DNA of 64,000 nt from DASQZK01 sp963732905. GTDB lineage: Bacteria > Bacteroidota > Bacteroidia > Bacteroidales > GCA-2748055. The translations under genes and the position numbers were made by a program. The DNA lies in assembly GCA_963732905.1 (NCBI GenBank), contig CAVTBM010000007.1:248001-312000 (forward strand), in the 5' to 3' direction. Positions 8,707 through 18,349 of this stretch are shown one piece after another (position 1 is the first letter of the stretch; every line of letters starts with the position of its first letter). The notes below the pieces were generated by a model. That model was not told the origin of the DNA. It worked only from the letters and a program-made list of their open reading frames with translations, and ran no database searches.

Positions 8707-9285
8707 ATGAATGACGAGGACCTGATACTGCAGATTAAAAGAGGGAACACCAATGCATTCCGGCATCTGGTCGATAAGTACAGTAATATGGTGTGGCATA
8801 TTGTGTTGAGGATGGTAAAGCAACATGAGGATGCAGAAGACCTTTGCCAGGAAGTGTTTGTAAGAATTTACCGTAGTATCGGGAAATTCAGGGGTGATTC
8901 AAAGCTGTCAACATGGATAGGGTCTGTGGCTTTCAATGTCAGTACTGACTATCTGCGAAAGAAAGGCCGGAATAAAGTTCTTTTCACAGATGATACAGCG
9001 AGGCTGGAGATTTCGATGACTGAACCTGCTGATCCGCTCAAGACTCTGAACCGGGATGAGATTAAACAGCTCATAAACAATATTATTGAGCAGCTTCCGG
9101 TCCAGTACAGAACTGTCATCACGCTCTACCACCTTGAGCAGTTTTCCTATTCCGAAATTTCGGAGATAACAGGAATGCCTGAAGGGACGGTGAAAAGCTA
9201 TATCAGCCGTGGCCGGGCAGCCATAAAGGAAAATCTCCTTAAACAGGTGCCGGACATGCAGCATGATTATTACAGTAACGATTAA
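8707..9285 (+). CDS. ECF-type RNA polymerase sigma factor (RpoE-like)
   Basis: A 192-residue ECF sigma factor. Region 2 spans residues ~10-80 (DKYSNMVWHIVLRMVKQHEDAEDLCQEVF motif area, then FRGDSKLSTWIGSVAFN), region 4 ~125-180 (LPVQYRTVITLYHLEQFSYSEISEITGMPEGTVKSYISRGR). Sigma factors of this kind direct RNA polymerase to stress or envelope promoters and are usually held by a membrane anti-sigma. The next gene starts 13 bases later and encodes a small two-helix membrane protein that may be that partner. The ATG is the first in frame and has no Shine-Dalgarno site, which is normal for this phylum. Confidence 0.92.
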   Translation: MNDEDLILQIKRGNTNAFRHLVDKYSNMVWHIVLRMVKQHEDAEDLCQEVFVRIYRSIGKFRGDSKLSTWIGSVAFNVSTDYLRKKGRNKVLFTDDTARLEISMTEPADPLKTLNRDEIKQLINNIIEQLPVQYRTVITLYHLEQFSYSEISEITGMPEGTVKSYISRGRAAIKENLLKQVPDMQHDYYSND

Positions 9286-9298
9286 AAATGATGATAAG

Positions 9299-9661
9299 AT
9301 GAAAAGCGAAGGAAAATCTTACGATATGCTGGATAAGCTGATCGATGAGGCATTGGGAGAAGCTCCCGGTGAGCCTTTGTCTGCGGGATTTACATCGCGT
9401 GTACTTGAAAAGATAGAAAAACCGGATATCTTAAAAGAACTGGCCTTCGAATCCACCCTGAAAGTTGGCCTGGTCATCGGACTGTTAGTGATTCTGGCTA
9501 CCTCATTTCTCCTTTTCGGAATCAGCGACCTTCATAGTGTGGAAACCTTCGTGCTGAAGTACAAACAGGTTATCATCCCGGTAGCCCTGCTGATGCTGTT
9601 TACCTGGCTGTTTAATGATATTGTGCTGAAATATATGTTCTGGCGATCAGAGGGTTTATAA
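9299..9661 (+). CDS. Two-helix membrane protein, candidate anti-sigma factor
   Basis: The start at 9299 gives 120 residues; an earlier in-frame ATG at 9263 would overlap the sigma gene. Residues ~1-48 are cytoplasmic and include SAGFTSRVLEKI, a pattern common at the N-terminus of anti-sigma proteins in this phylum; two membrane helices follow (~55-76 and ~90-110). There is no zinc-binding HXXXCXXC motif. Being translated directly after the ECF sigma gene suggests a regulatory partner, but no known family was recognised. Confidence 0.65.
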   Translation: MKSEGKSYDMLDKLIDEALGEAPGEPLSAGFTSRVLEKIEKPDILKELAFESTLKVGLVIGLLVILATSFLLFGISDLHSVETFVLKYKQVIIPVALLMLFTWLFNDIVLKYMFWRSEGL

Positions 9662-9714
9662 CGAATACCATCTCCGCACCATGCTCTTTGTACATGCGAC
9701 ATCTCAGTAAGTAC

Positions 9715-9778
9715 AAAAAAAAGATTCCGGAGTGAATGAATAAAAGCTGATCGGGTTAAGCTTTACCCCGCCGGAATC
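9715..9778 (-). terminator. Terminator for the crp/fnr-family gene
   Basis: GATTCCGG (9723-9730) pairs with CCGGAATC (9771-9778), with further CGGG/CCCG pairing inside; on the minus strand the stem is followed by a T-run (A-run at 9715-9722 on plus). It begins 19 bases after the minus-strand regulator's stop and lies between convergent genes. Confidence 0.7.
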
Positions 9779-9796
9779 CGGATCCGGTCGTGCCAT

Positions 9797-10501
9797 TTAT
9801 CCCAGATCACTTATTCTTTCCAGCTTGGACAGATCGAGAATCCTGATCTTCCGGCCATCAATGGATATGACCCCTTCCTGTGCAAAGGTCGAAAGAGTCC
9901 TGATGGCATTGGACGTCGTCATATTTGAAAGATTAGCCACATCCTCCCTCGACAGGTAGATTTTGATCGTCTGGTTATCCTCTTCATAGCCGTAGGTATC
10001 TTTAAGAAAGATGAGGGATTCGGCAAGCCTTCCCCTGATATGTTTCTGTGTGAGAGTTACCGTGCGGTTATTGGAAAAACCGAGTTCAGTAGCAAAAGCT
10101 TTGATGATGTTTATGGAGAGATCGGAATTCGACCGGAGGAGCTTATATACAGTATCCTTATCAATAATACAAACGGTGCAATCTTCAATGGCTACGGCAG
10201 TAGCAGTGTGATGTTCCTCTGCAAACAGAGCCCGGTAGCCTATAAAACCAATCGGCTTTGCCATTCTAACAATCTGTTCCCGGCCACCGACCCCTTCTTT
10301 AAAAACTTTCACTTTTCCTTCAGATAAACAAATAAGGCTTGTAGGTTTGTCACCTTCTTTGAAAATGATCTCGCCTCTTTTATAGAATGCGCAGGTGTGA
10401 CTTTTTCTTATCAGGTCTTTTTCCTTTGGGAGTAATACGTTGAAGACGGATTTTGGATTGTCGATACAATTATCACAATTAATGACCCTTTCCTGTATCA
10501 T
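9797..10501 (-). CDS. Crp/Fnr-family transcriptional regulator
   Basis: A 234-residue regulator. Residues ~20-140 form the cyclic-nucleotide-binding-type jelly roll (KRGEIIFKEGDKPTSLICLSEGKVKVF), ~160-215 the Crp-type winged HTH (LSREDVANLSNMTTSNAIRTLSTF). The N-terminus holds Cys9 and Cys12 (CDNC); the sparse cysteines do not match the four-Cys Fnr iron-sulfur pattern. The cNMP phosphate-binding Arg-Ser signature is not clear, so the ligand is unknown. On the minus strand, CAAAGGTA at 10539-10546 gives TACCTTTG, a match to the -7 consensus TAnnTTTG, about 40 bases upstream of the start. Confidence 0.88.
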   Translation of the reverse strand: MIQERVINCDNCIDNPKSVFNVLLPKEKDLIRKSHTCAFYKRGEIIFKEGDKPTSLICLSEGKVKVFKEGVGGREQIVRMAKPIGFIGYRALFAEEHHTATAVAIEDCTVCIIDKDTVYKLLRSNSDLSINIIKAFATELGFSNNRTVTLTQKHIRGRLAESLIFLKDTYGYEEDNQTIKIYLSREDVANLSNMTTSNAIRTLSTFAQEGVISIDGRKIRILDLSKLERISDLG

Positions 10502-10625
10502 GAAATGCTAAGTTTACGTTAATATGTTCGATAACACTCAAAGGTAGAAATTTTTATCGATTTTTTTTCTTCTCCATTAAAAAGTCACAAAATTTAAGCA
10601 AACCGGGTTAAATATTCCACTTCAG

Positions 10626-12281
10626 CTAATACTTTGCAACCAGGGGGATGCGCCTGCCCGTTCCGAAGGCCTTTGATGATATTCGTAAAATGGGTGGAGT
10701 CTGGTATCTTTTATACTCATTCATATTCACCATTTTTATGATTTTTCTGACCAGGTCAGCGTCGTAGCCACCGTCCCTGGTGATCTCATCCAGGGTCATT
10801 TGTTTTTCAATAAAGTCATTCAGGATCCTGTCGAGTATGTCGTACTCAGGCAGGGAATCCGTATCTTTCTGTTCAAGCCTGAGCTCGGCTGAGGGAGGTT
10901 TGCTAAGTACATTTTCCGGAATGACCTCCTGTTTCCGGTTGATATATCTGGCCAGATTATACACGTCTGTTTTGTAGACGTCTCCGAGGACCGACAGTCC
11001 GCCGCTCATGTCGCCATAGAGCGTTCCGTAACCCACGGCTGCTTCACTTTTATTACTGGTATTCAGTAAAATATGTCCAAACTTATTGCTATAAGCCATG
11101 AGAAGCGTTCCACGTATCCGCGATTGGATATTTTCTTCCGTGATGTCTTCAGGCAGATTTTCGAAAAGTGGTTTGAGGGCCTGCCTGTAAACGTCGAAAA
11201 TTTCATGTATCCTGATCTGATGGTAGCTGACACCGAGTTTATGAGCCAGTATTTCAGAATCTGTGATGGAATGATCTGATGAATATTCCGAGGGCATAAG
11301 CAGGGCATGAACATTTGCCGGTCCAAGGGCTTTTGCAGCCAGGACAAGGGTTACTGACGAGTCAATTCCGCCCGACAATCCGACCACGGCTTTCGAGAAT
11401 CCCATTTTCACGAAATATCCCCTGATGCCGGTGATGAGGGCATCATGGACCATCTTTATATCCTCATATTTTTCAAACACATGAGGTTTGCCTTTTCCAT
11501 TGAGATTTTCCAGGTCTATGATCCTGACATCAGGGGTGAAGAAATTCAGGTGCTCCATGATTTCACCATTACAGTCGATAGCCATGCTCCCGCCTTCGAA
11601 GATCAGCTGTGTCTGGGCACCGACCTGGTTTACATAAATCACCGGCAGGTGGAATTTTTTAGCCTTATCAATAAAGATTTGCTTCTTGATGCCGGTTTTG
11701 GTATGGGAAAAAGGTGATGCAGCGATGTTGATGATGACATCGGGGCCAAGCGCGGCCAGTTCTTTCATGGGGCTTACCTTATATAACCGTCTCCTGGCAA
11801 ACTCGTTTTCAAAAGGCTGATCATCCCAAAGGTCTTCACATATCGTGACAGCAATCTTTTTACCGCCGAATTCCAGGAGCCTGAATTCGGTATTCGGCTC
11901 GAAATAGCGGTATTCGTCGAAAATATCATAGGTCGGAAGAAGGGATTTGTTGAATTTCTCCTGGACTTTTCCTTCGTGCAGGAAATACGCAGTATTGAAA
12001 AGCATTTTTCCTTTCTCGTCAGGGTTCATCGAAGGGCCGCCAACAATGACGCCAATCTTTTTGCAGATCCGGGCAATCTTTTGGATCTCTTCTTCACAAC
12101 GGTAAACAAATTCTTTTCTTTCCAGCAGATCAAGCGGAGGATACCCGCAAATGGATAACTCCGAGAAGACAATCAGATCCACATTATACTGCTGTGCTTT
12201 CTTGATCTCGAGGACGATATTCGTTGTATTCTCGAGGAAATTTCCTATGTGGTAATCAAGCTGGGCTAATGCAATTTTCAT
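10626..12281 (-). CDS. nadE: NAD+ synthase (glutamine-hydrolysing)
   Basis: NadE (EC 6.3.5.1) makes NAD+ from deamido-NAD+ with ATP and glutamine. The start at 12281 (MKIALAQLDYHIG) matches the family; an ATG two codons earlier is also possible. Residues 1-260 are the nitrilase-like glutaminase with the Glu41, Lys112, Cys148 triad (FSELSICGYP, KFNKSLLPTY, TICEDLWDD). Residues ~270-551 are the synthetase with the P-loop SGGIDSS at 303-309. In Bacteroidota nadE often sits beside gldB, as here with one gene between. Confidence 0.96.
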   Translation of the reverse strand: MKIALAQLDYHIGNFLENTTNIVLEIKKAQQYNVDLIVFSELSICGYPPLDLLERKEFVYRCEEEIQKIARICKKIGVIVGGPSMNPDEKGKMLFNTAYFLHEGKVQEKFNKSLLPTYDIFDEYRYFEPNTEFRLLEFGGKKIAVTICEDLWDDQPFENEFARRRLYKVSPMKELAALGPDVIINIAASPFSHTKTGIKKQIFIDKAKKFHLPVIYVNQVGAQTQLIFEGGSMAIDCNGEIMEHLNFFTPDVRIIDLENLNGKGKPHVFEKYEDIKMVHDALITGIRGYFVKMGFSKAVVGLSGGIDSSVTLVLAAKALGPANVHALLMPSEYSSDHSITDSEILAHKLGVSYHQIRIHEIFDVYRQALKPLFENLPEDITEENIQSRIRGTLLMAYSNKFGHILLNTSNKSEAAVGYGTLYGDMSGGLSVLGDVYKTDVYNLARYINRKQEVIPENVLSKPPSAELRLEQKDTDSLPEYDILDRILNDFIEKQMTLDEITRDGGYDADLVRKIIKMVNMNEYKRYQTPPILRISSKAFGTGRRIPLVAKY

Positions 12282-12293
12282 GATCATGTTGAA

Positions 12294-12950
12294 TTAAAAC
12301 AAAATACCTAGTACAAGGGCCATCGAATATGTAAATATTCTGTCAGCTGAACGGTTGGTTACGTCCATGAAACCCGGGTAATAGCCAAGTCCGCCAACAA
12401 TGGCCGTATTCCCCCCCAGGCTGTATTCGATACCGGCTTCAACAAAATAATTGATGTTAAACAAGCCGGTTTCATCTTTCAGGTTGGCTTTGGTGAGAGC
12501 ACCATTTTCAGTTGTACCTTTTGCCCTCAGGTTTATCATGGGAGTAAAGCCTGCATTCACCCAAATCGTGGTATATCCGATCTCAACTGTTTTGAATTTT
12601 AGTCCCAGGGGCAGCGAAACATACTGCAGATGATATTTGATGGAATTACCCGGAGTGACAAGTGTCTTTGTATTGTCGACATCAAGACGGATACTGTCGC
12701 TGTAATTTAATTTTCCTCCGAGATTGTTTATGGTAAGACCTGTGGAAAAAGCGTAATGCTCGGCAAAAAAGAGGTCGAGTTCGATGCCAGTATTTAACCC
12801 GGCCACCACACCGTCTGATTTTATGTTCTGTTTATTGCTTGTCATCCAGGCTACCTGGGGGCTGGCCATGAAACTGAACCGGGCCTTCTGAGCGTAACTG
12901 TTAAAGCCAGCAATAAGGAGCAGAAGAGGAAGAAGTAGTTTTTTCAGCAT
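12294..12950 (-). CDS. Outer-membrane beta-barrel protein, PorT-like
   Basis: The start at 12950 gives a clean signal peptide (MLKKLLLPLLLLIAGFNSYA) cut before QKARF, better than the upstream ATG at 12977. The 218-residue product has alternating beta strands, aromatic-rich turns, and a final strand ending GILF typical of small 8-stranded outer-membrane barrels in the PorT/OMP_b-brl group. Its gene lies between nadE and the divergent gldB, seven bases from the former. PorT itself assists T9SS; whether this protein does the same is not shown by the sequence. Confidence 0.75.
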   Translation of the reverse strand: MLKKLLLPLLLLIAGFNSYAQKARFSFMASPQVAWMTSNKQNIKSDGVVAGLNTGIELDLFFAEHYAFSTGLTINNLGGKLNYSDSIRLDVDNTKTLVTPGNSIKYHLQYVSLPLGLKFKTVEIGYTTIWVNAGFTPMINLRAKGTTENGALTKANLKDETGLFNINYFVEAGIEYSLGGNTAIVGGLGYYPGFMDVTNRSADRIFTYSMALVLGILF

Positions 12951-13070
12951 AGATTTTCGTTTTGAACATTCAGGCAATAAAGAGGAATACCAAAGTGTTT
13001 ATTAATTTAGCATTTTCTTTGATACAAAAGTATAATTTTTATTCACCGCTTCACATTCAAAACTGTACTA

Positions 13071-14090
13071 ATGAAACGGAGTATTAAATGGATCATTTGC
13101 ATTCCGCTGCTGACAACCTTCACTCTCATTTCCTGCCACCGCAGTAATAAGGGACCCGACATCTCAAAAATGAACCTGAATTTCAGTATTCACCGGTTCG
13201 ACAGGGAACTTTTTGGAATGGACACAGACACTCTGGATGATGCCATAAATTATTTTTACAGGACCTATGGGGATTTCTTTGATATCTTCAGCTATTATGT
13301 CATCAATATTGGCAGGCCTTCTGAGCGAAGTTACCCGGGAAACCTGGCCACGTTCCTGAATGATCCCCTTAACCGGGAGGTTTATAATACTACCCTGAAA
13401 GTGTTTGCCGATATGTCATCTTTGGAAAAGACGTTCACGGATGCGCTCAAGCGTTACGAATATTATTTCCCAGCTGATACGGTTCCTGAAGTGGTTTCTT
13501 ATGTCAGCCGTTTTAATAACCCGTATTTTACAGTTAGTAACTATATAGGCATAGGTCTCGACATGTATCTCGGCAGCCAGTCGGAATACTATGAAAGGCT
13601 TGGTATTCCACAGTACCGCCGGGAGCTGATGATCCCGGCAAAAATCCCTTCCGATGCCCTTTATGCCTGGGGCAATGAGCGCTTTCCGTTTAATGATTCG
13701 GTGGGCAATGTGCTGTCACATATCATTCATGAGGGCCAGCTTATGTATTTTGTCGACCATCTGCTGCCCGGTGAGCCCGATTCGCTTAAGATCGGCTTTA
13801 CAAAAAGCCAGATGAAATGGTGCACCAACAATGAGGAGGAGATGTGGGTGTCACTGGTAGAGAATAAGCTTATATTCTCGCAGGATCCGATGGAGATCAG
13901 GAAGCTGACCGGTGTTGCCCCCTTCACGGCTATGTTCACCAATGAATCACCTGGCAGGGCCGCCGTATGGATCGGATGGCAGATCGTCAAAGCCTGGGCC
14001 GGGAGAAACCCGGATCTCAGCCTTGCAGGTATTATGAAAGAGAGGAACTACCAGGAGATCCTGCGTCTTTCAAAATACGATCCTCACTGA
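13071..14090 (+). CDS. gldB: Gliding motility lipoprotein GldB
   Basis: A 339-residue lipoprotein with the lipobox LISC (Cys22). The body has the GldB pattern: IHRFDRELF near the start, YYFPADTVPEVVSYVSRFN, GIGLDMYLGSQSEYYERLGIPQYRR, HIIHEGQLMYFVDHLLP and a late PGRAAVWIGWQIVKAW. The HEGQ/MYF block resembles a zincin-like metal site. GldB is required for gliding in flavobacteria, but non-gliding Bacteroidota with T9SS keep it too; its exact step is not known. Neighbouring nadE supports the assignment. gldC, its usual neighbour, is absent. Confidence 0.9.
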   Translation: MKRSIKWIICIPLLTTFTLISCHRSNKGPDISKMNLNFSIHRFDRELFGMDTDTLDDAINYFYRTYGDFFDIFSYYVINIGRPSERSYPGNLATFLNDPLNREVYNTTLKVFADMSSLEKTFTDALKRYEYYFPADTVPEVVSYVSRFNNPYFTVSNYIGIGLDMYLGSQSEYYERLGIPQYRRELMIPAKIPSDALYAWGNERFPFNDSVGNVLSHIIHEGQLMYFVDHLLPGEPDSLKIGFTKSQMKWCTNNEEEMWVSLVENKLIFSQDPMEIRKLTGVAPFTAMFTNESPGRAAVWIGWQIVKAWAGRNPDLSLAGIMKERNYQEILRLSKYDPH

Positions 14091-14246
14091 CCACAAGCCG
14101 GATCACGTCCCCTGGTCGATAGCCATATTTTTGACCTGGTGATCGAAGACTACGCCAGCGGGATTGGAATAAGGGGTCGTCGTTAAAGGGAAAAGTGAAA
14201 TTATAGGAAGATGGAAAATCTTTCTTATTATCAAGGAGTTATCAGG

Positions 14247-15653
14247 TTAATTTTTTATGAGCTTAAAGGTGAATATGCCTGCTTCCGCAAGGTTAATCCT
14301 GATAAAATAAACACCGTGGACCAGTCCGGACTCTGAGGCAGACACCTTTGCGTCGTACGTCCCGGGTCCCTGCTCCCTGTCGAGAACAAGGGCCATCCGC
14401 TTCCCGAGCATATCCAGGAGTTCGATCCTGACATGAGCATCCTTCCTGATGGAATACCTGATGCTGGCCGTTTCTGAAAAAGGGTTGGGATAAATACTGA
14501 TCTTCGGATCCATATACGTGGTGACGGCAGTCTTCAGCTTGTTGTCTTCCAGATTTGAAAGCGAATGGGCATAAGGACCGCCTTTGGCTTTCTTTCTGTC
14601 CTGGATGTCATAATAGACAGGTTCCGGTGTTTTTACTGCGATCTGGTAAAAATACAGTTGATCCGGCACAGCTTTTTCATCTATAAATGTTATGGAATCC
14701 AGCCGCGTTTCTGCAACAGAATCGATGATCTCCAGCTTATCCGTCGTCGTTCCACGGTAAATATAATAGCAGTCGTAATCAAATCCCTGGTATTTGTTCC
14801 AGTGAAGGACAGCTTTTCCAGAACTGTCAAGCTCTGTTGTAAGAAGGATGGTCTTGTGCCCGTTTTCAAGTCTGAACGTTGATGAATTGTCACAGGAGTC
14901 TTTCAGGGTGATGTCGTAAAATGCAGATTGTACGTGTGGATCCGTTTCTTCATCGATCATCATATTCATTTGATCGTAAGGAACTTCGTTTAAAAGGTTA
15001 TTTTGAGCCACTCCCTTGTACACGGAATACATACCGGTTCTTTTGCAGGCTGTTTTGCTCCAGATGATCATATTTCTGTCGTTGGCCACATCATAGGTAG
15101 CCAGCAACACCTTATCCATCTCGTATGGATACTGAAATTCAACAAAGATATCCTTCGTCCGCTCACATCCATGAATATCTCTTACGCTCAGACTGATGTT
15201 CGATGTTGTATCGACAGTAATTCTTGATTCAGTGGACGAATTCACCGACCAGTCAAAAACAAAATCGGTGAGTGGATTTAAACCTTCCGTTTCGACATCA
15301 ACTTTTTCTCCCTTACAGAAGTATTCCCTGTCGGGAATTTTCAGCGTAAATTCAGGAAGAACAGCCTGACCGACGAGAATCGTATCTCCATCCGCAGAAC
15401 ATTGGTTCTTGGCCGACACGAAATAGACGCCAGCTGAAGTGACAGTGAAATAGCGGTCGGTACTGCCATCCTGCCACAGGTATTCGTCGGCTTCGCCTGC
15501 GTCGAGGTACAGTGCACCGTCGGGGCATATAACCGTATCCTTTCCAAGGTTGATGTTCAGGGTTGGGCATTGTGACCACGCAACTCCCGGAGCAATCAAT
15601 AGAAAGAACGGAATTATTCTTTTTCTGATCAGTCGATAAGGTTTCATGGTCAT
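14247..15653 (-). CDS. T9SS cargo protein with Ig/PKD-like repeats and C-terminal sorting domain
   Basis: A 468-residue exported protein: signal peptide at residues ~1-28 (start at 15653 or the second ATG at 15647), Ig/PKD-like beta modules (LNINLGKDTVICPDGALYLDAG; FDWSVNSSTESRITVDTT) and a fibronectin-like part to ~370. The last ~80 residues (ISIYPNPFSETASIRYSI ... GVYFIRI ... FKLIKN) are a type A T9SS sorting domain, so it is carried across the outer membrane and released or attached to the surface. No enzyme motif was recognised. It converges with gldB across a 156-base gap in which no hairpin was found. Confidence 0.85.
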   Translation of the reverse strand: MTMKPYRLIRKRIIPFFLLIAPGVAWSQCPTLNINLGKDTVICPDGALYLDAGEADEYLWQDGSTDRYFTVTSAGVYFVSAKNQCSADGDTILVGQAVLPEFTLKIPDREYFCKGEKVDVETEGLNPLTDFVFDWSVNSSTESRITVDTTSNISLSVRDIHGCERTKDIFVEFQYPYEMDKVLLATYDVANDRNMIIWSKTACKRTGMYSVYKGVAQNNLLNEVPYDQMNMMIDEETDPHVQSAFYDITLKDSCDNSSTFRLENGHKTILLTTELDSSGKAVLHWNKYQGFDYDCYYIYRGTTTDKLEIIDSVAETRLDSITFIDEKAVPDQLYFYQIAVKTPEPVYYDIQDRKKAKGGPYAHSLSNLEDNKLKTAVTTYMDPKISIYPNPFSETASIRYSIRKDAHVRIELLDMLGKRMALVLDREQGPGTYDAKVSASESGLVHGVYFIRINLAEAGIFTFKLIKN

Positions 15654-15788
15654 AGTTTTTGTTTTCTTTTTATACTTAAAAAATCATAAAAGGTTGTCGC
15701 GGTTTTATAGGGTCAGTCTATGTCTGGTACGTATGACAGCTCCTGCGGGAGTGTTTCTGCAATAACATCGATTTAATTTTTAATTCTA

Positions 15789-15796
15789 TATATTTG
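15789..15796 (+). promoter_or_regulatory. -7 element (TATATTTG) before the TPR/SpoIIE gene
   Basis: TATATTTG fits the Bacteroidota -7 consensus TAnnTTTG and ends 30 bases before the ATG at 15827. The -33 TTTG partner is not clear; the region before it is T-rich. Confidence 0.45.
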
Positions 15797-15826
15797 TACG
15801 AATGAGCGGATCACAAAATTTGTCTT

Positions 15827-18349
15827 ATGTCTAAATCCGGTATTCTTTTCCTACTGATCGGTTGCCTGTTTTCTCCTTCATTCTTTGCTCAGACATCAGA
15901 CACCGACAGCCTTTACAATGTATTACGGAAAAGTCATGATGATGAGACTAAAATCGGAATATACCTGGCATTATCAGAGGCTTATGTTGAAACCAGCAAT
16001 GATTCCGCACTGGTTTATGCTGATAAGGCGCTGAATTTATCTGTTGCTTCGGGAAATAAGGAATGGATTGCGGATGCGTATTTACAGGCCGGACTGGTGC
16101 ATAGTAATATGGATGAAAATGAAAAAGCGCTGGTGTTTTTTCAGAAAGCTCTATCTCTTTATAAAGATACAGGCAACGACGACAAAACGGCCCTGGTGTA
16201 CGACCGTATCAGCCTCATTTATTATTTCCTGAATCATTATGAGGAAGCTGGAAACTATGCCAGGCTTGCCCTTGACCTTGGAACGAAAATCGGCAACAAG
16301 GATGTAATCGGCAGATCTCTTTTTTACCTGGGTAATATTTCCAAACGGCTGAATAATTACGAGCAGGCACTGGATTATTATCAGCAATCACTGAAAATCA
16401 GGAGGGAGACCGGAAAGAAGGATGAAATCGCTTCTGTCCTGAACAATATCGGCAGCTTTTATATGGAAAGGGCCGACTATAAAAATGCTGTAAAATATCT
16501 GGAGGAGACTCTGGAGATCAGGCGTCAGCTCCACAACCCCAGGAGTACGGGAATCGTGCTTACCAACCTGGGAAATGCCAGCCTTGAGTTGGGGGATATT
16601 GACAAAGCAATCGCGTACTATAAGGAAGCGCTCGGCATTTTCAGGGAACTTGATTTTCAACCGGGAATCGCGGCTGACTTGACCGGGATGGCTACTATCT
16701 ATGAAAACCTGGATCAATTCCAGAGTGCCCTGGATGTTTATAAAGAGATCCTGCAGATCCGGGAAAATAATAATGATCCCTTTGAACTTGCTAACACATA
16801 CAGTAACATTTCAATAGTATATTCGCGTATTCTTGAAGATACCCTGAAGGATATTTATGGAAAGGACTATGATATTGTTATTTATAAGAAGGGCATTCAG
16901 GTGGATCTTGAACCTGCCCGTCAGGCGGTGAAATATGGTCTTATGGCCCTGAAAAAACGTCGGGAGATCGATGACATGGCAGGGATAAGTAATTCCCTTG
17001 CCAACCTCGGGAGCATATATAATCACATCGGGAATTATGAGGAGGCGCATAAGTACCTGGGAGAGTGGGTCGATCTTCCTGAAGAGTACAAAGACGATAA
17101 AACGGCGGTGATTGCCAACAGCGGATTGGGAATCTTCTATCTTGCGAGGGGTAATTATGACAAGGCCCAGATTTATCTTAACCGAGCATTCAGCAAGGCT
17201 AAGGAGATGGATGCCAAAGTGGTCATTGTCAACGTGGCTTCCTATCTTTCCGATTTGAAGGAAAAACAGGGGAACTATAAGGAAGCCCTCAGATATAACC
17301 GGATATCCAATGAAGTCAGTGATTCTGTTTTTCAGATTGAGACCAGGAAACAGATCCATGAGATGCAGGTTAAATATGAAACAGAGGCCAAGGAAAGGGA
17401 GAATGAGCTTCTGAAGAAAAACCAGGTACTCACTGAGATAAAGCTAAAGTTGAGAAATAAAGCTCTCTATGCTTCTGTCTTCGTCCTCCTCGTATTTATC
17501 GGGATGCTCATTCAGCTGTTCCGGCAGAATACCCTGAGACGGAAAGCCAATGAAGAACTTGCACGGAAGAATATACTCATCACAGAGCAGACGAAGGAGA
17601 TTACTGACAGCATTCATTACGCCGGCAAAATACAGAATGCTGTCCTCCCTCCCGGTGACTTCATTCAGCGGCTGCTTCCCGAACATTTTATCATTTACAG
17701 ACCGAGGGATATTGTCAGCGGTGATTTTTACTGGATCACGGAAAAAAGCAACAAGGTCATTGTTCTCGTTTCCGACTGTACAGGACACGGTGTACCGGGT
17801 GCTTTCATGAGTATGCTCGGTGTGGCTTTTCTGAACGAGATTGTAAGCAAGCAGGATAACATCAGCGCTAATGTTATACTGGATGAACTCAGAATGCATG
17901 TGATCCAGTCCCTACATCAGACCGGGCGTGAGGGAGAGAGCCAGGACGGGATGGACGTGACCATATATATTATCGACAGGGAAACCCTGGAACTCGAATT
18001 TGCAGGTGCAAATAATTCCCTGCTGATCTGTCGTGATTCCGGCCTCCTCGAGCTCAAAGCCGATAAAATGCCCATTGGTATTCATACCCGGGTGAAAGAA
18101 GCGTTTACCCGGAAAACCATCAGCCTTCAGAAGAATGATATGATCTACGCTTTTTCAGACGGTTTCCCCGACCAGTTCGGAGGCCCGAAAGCAAAGAAGT
18201 TCATGATTAAAAACTTCAAGCGGCTTCTCTCCGATGTTTACAGGAAGCCCGTCAGGGAACAGAAACGCATCCTTGAAGAAACCCTCAACGTTTGGATGCA
18301 GAATTCCAGCCAGGTCGATGATATTCTTGTGATGGGCGTCAGGATTTAA
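15827..18349 (+). CDS. TPR protein with transmembrane segment and SpoIIE/PP2C-type phosphatase domain
   Basis: An 840-residue signalling protein. A signal peptide (to ~22) is followed by about nine tetratricopeptide repeats in the periplasm (residues ~30-490, e.g. NEKALVFFQKALSLYKDTGN, YEQALDYYQQSLKIRRETG). A coiled stretch leads into one membrane helix (~545-565) and a short coiled linker. Residues ~600-840 are a cytoplasmic SpoIIE-type serine phosphatase with Asp residues in SGDFYWITE, SDCTGHGVPGAFMSMLG, DGMDVTIYIID and AFSDGFPDQFGG. Such proteins sense through the TPR part and dephosphorylate an anti-sigma antagonist or similar partner, none of which is encoded here. Its stop overlaps the convergent next gene by four bases. 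Confidence 0.92.
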   Translation: MSKSGILFLLIGCLFSPSFFAQTSDTDSLYNVLRKSHDDETKIGIYLALSEAYVETSNDSALVYADKALNLSVASGNKEWIADAYLQAGLVHSNMDENEKALVFFQKALSLYKDTGNDDKTALVYDRISLIYYFLNHYEEAGNYARLALDLGTKIGNKDVIGRSLFYLGNISKRLNNYEQALDYYQQSLKIRRETGKKDEIASVLNNIGSFYMERADYKNAVKYLEETLEIRRQLHNPRSTGIVLTNLGNASLELGDIDKAIAYYKEALGIFRELDFQPGIAADLTGMATIYENLDQFQSALDVYKEILQIRENNNDPFELANTYSNISIVYSRILEDTLKDIYGKDYDIVIYKKGIQVDLEPARQAVKYGLMALKKRREIDDMAGISNSLANLGSIYNHIGNYEEAHKYLGEWVDLPEEYKDDKTAVIANSGLGIFYLARGNYDKAQIYLNRAFSKAKEMDAKVVIVNVASYLSDLKEKQGNYKEALRYNRISNEVSDSVFQIETRKQIHEMQVKYETEAKERENELLKKNQVLTEIKLKLRNKALYASVFVLLVFIGMLIQLFRQNTLRRKANEELARKNILITEQTKEITDSIHYAGKIQNAVLPPGDFIQRLLPEHFIIYRPRDIVSGDFYWITEKSNKVIVLVSDCTGHGVPGAFMSMLGVAFLNEIVSKQDNISANVILDELRMHVIQSLHQTGREGESQDGMDVTIYIIDRETLELEFAGANNSLLICRDSGLLELKADKMPIGIHTRVKEAFTRKTISLQKNDMIYAFSDGFPDQFGGPKAKKFMIKNFKRLLSDVYRKPVREQKRILEETLNVWMQNSSQVDDILVMGVRI

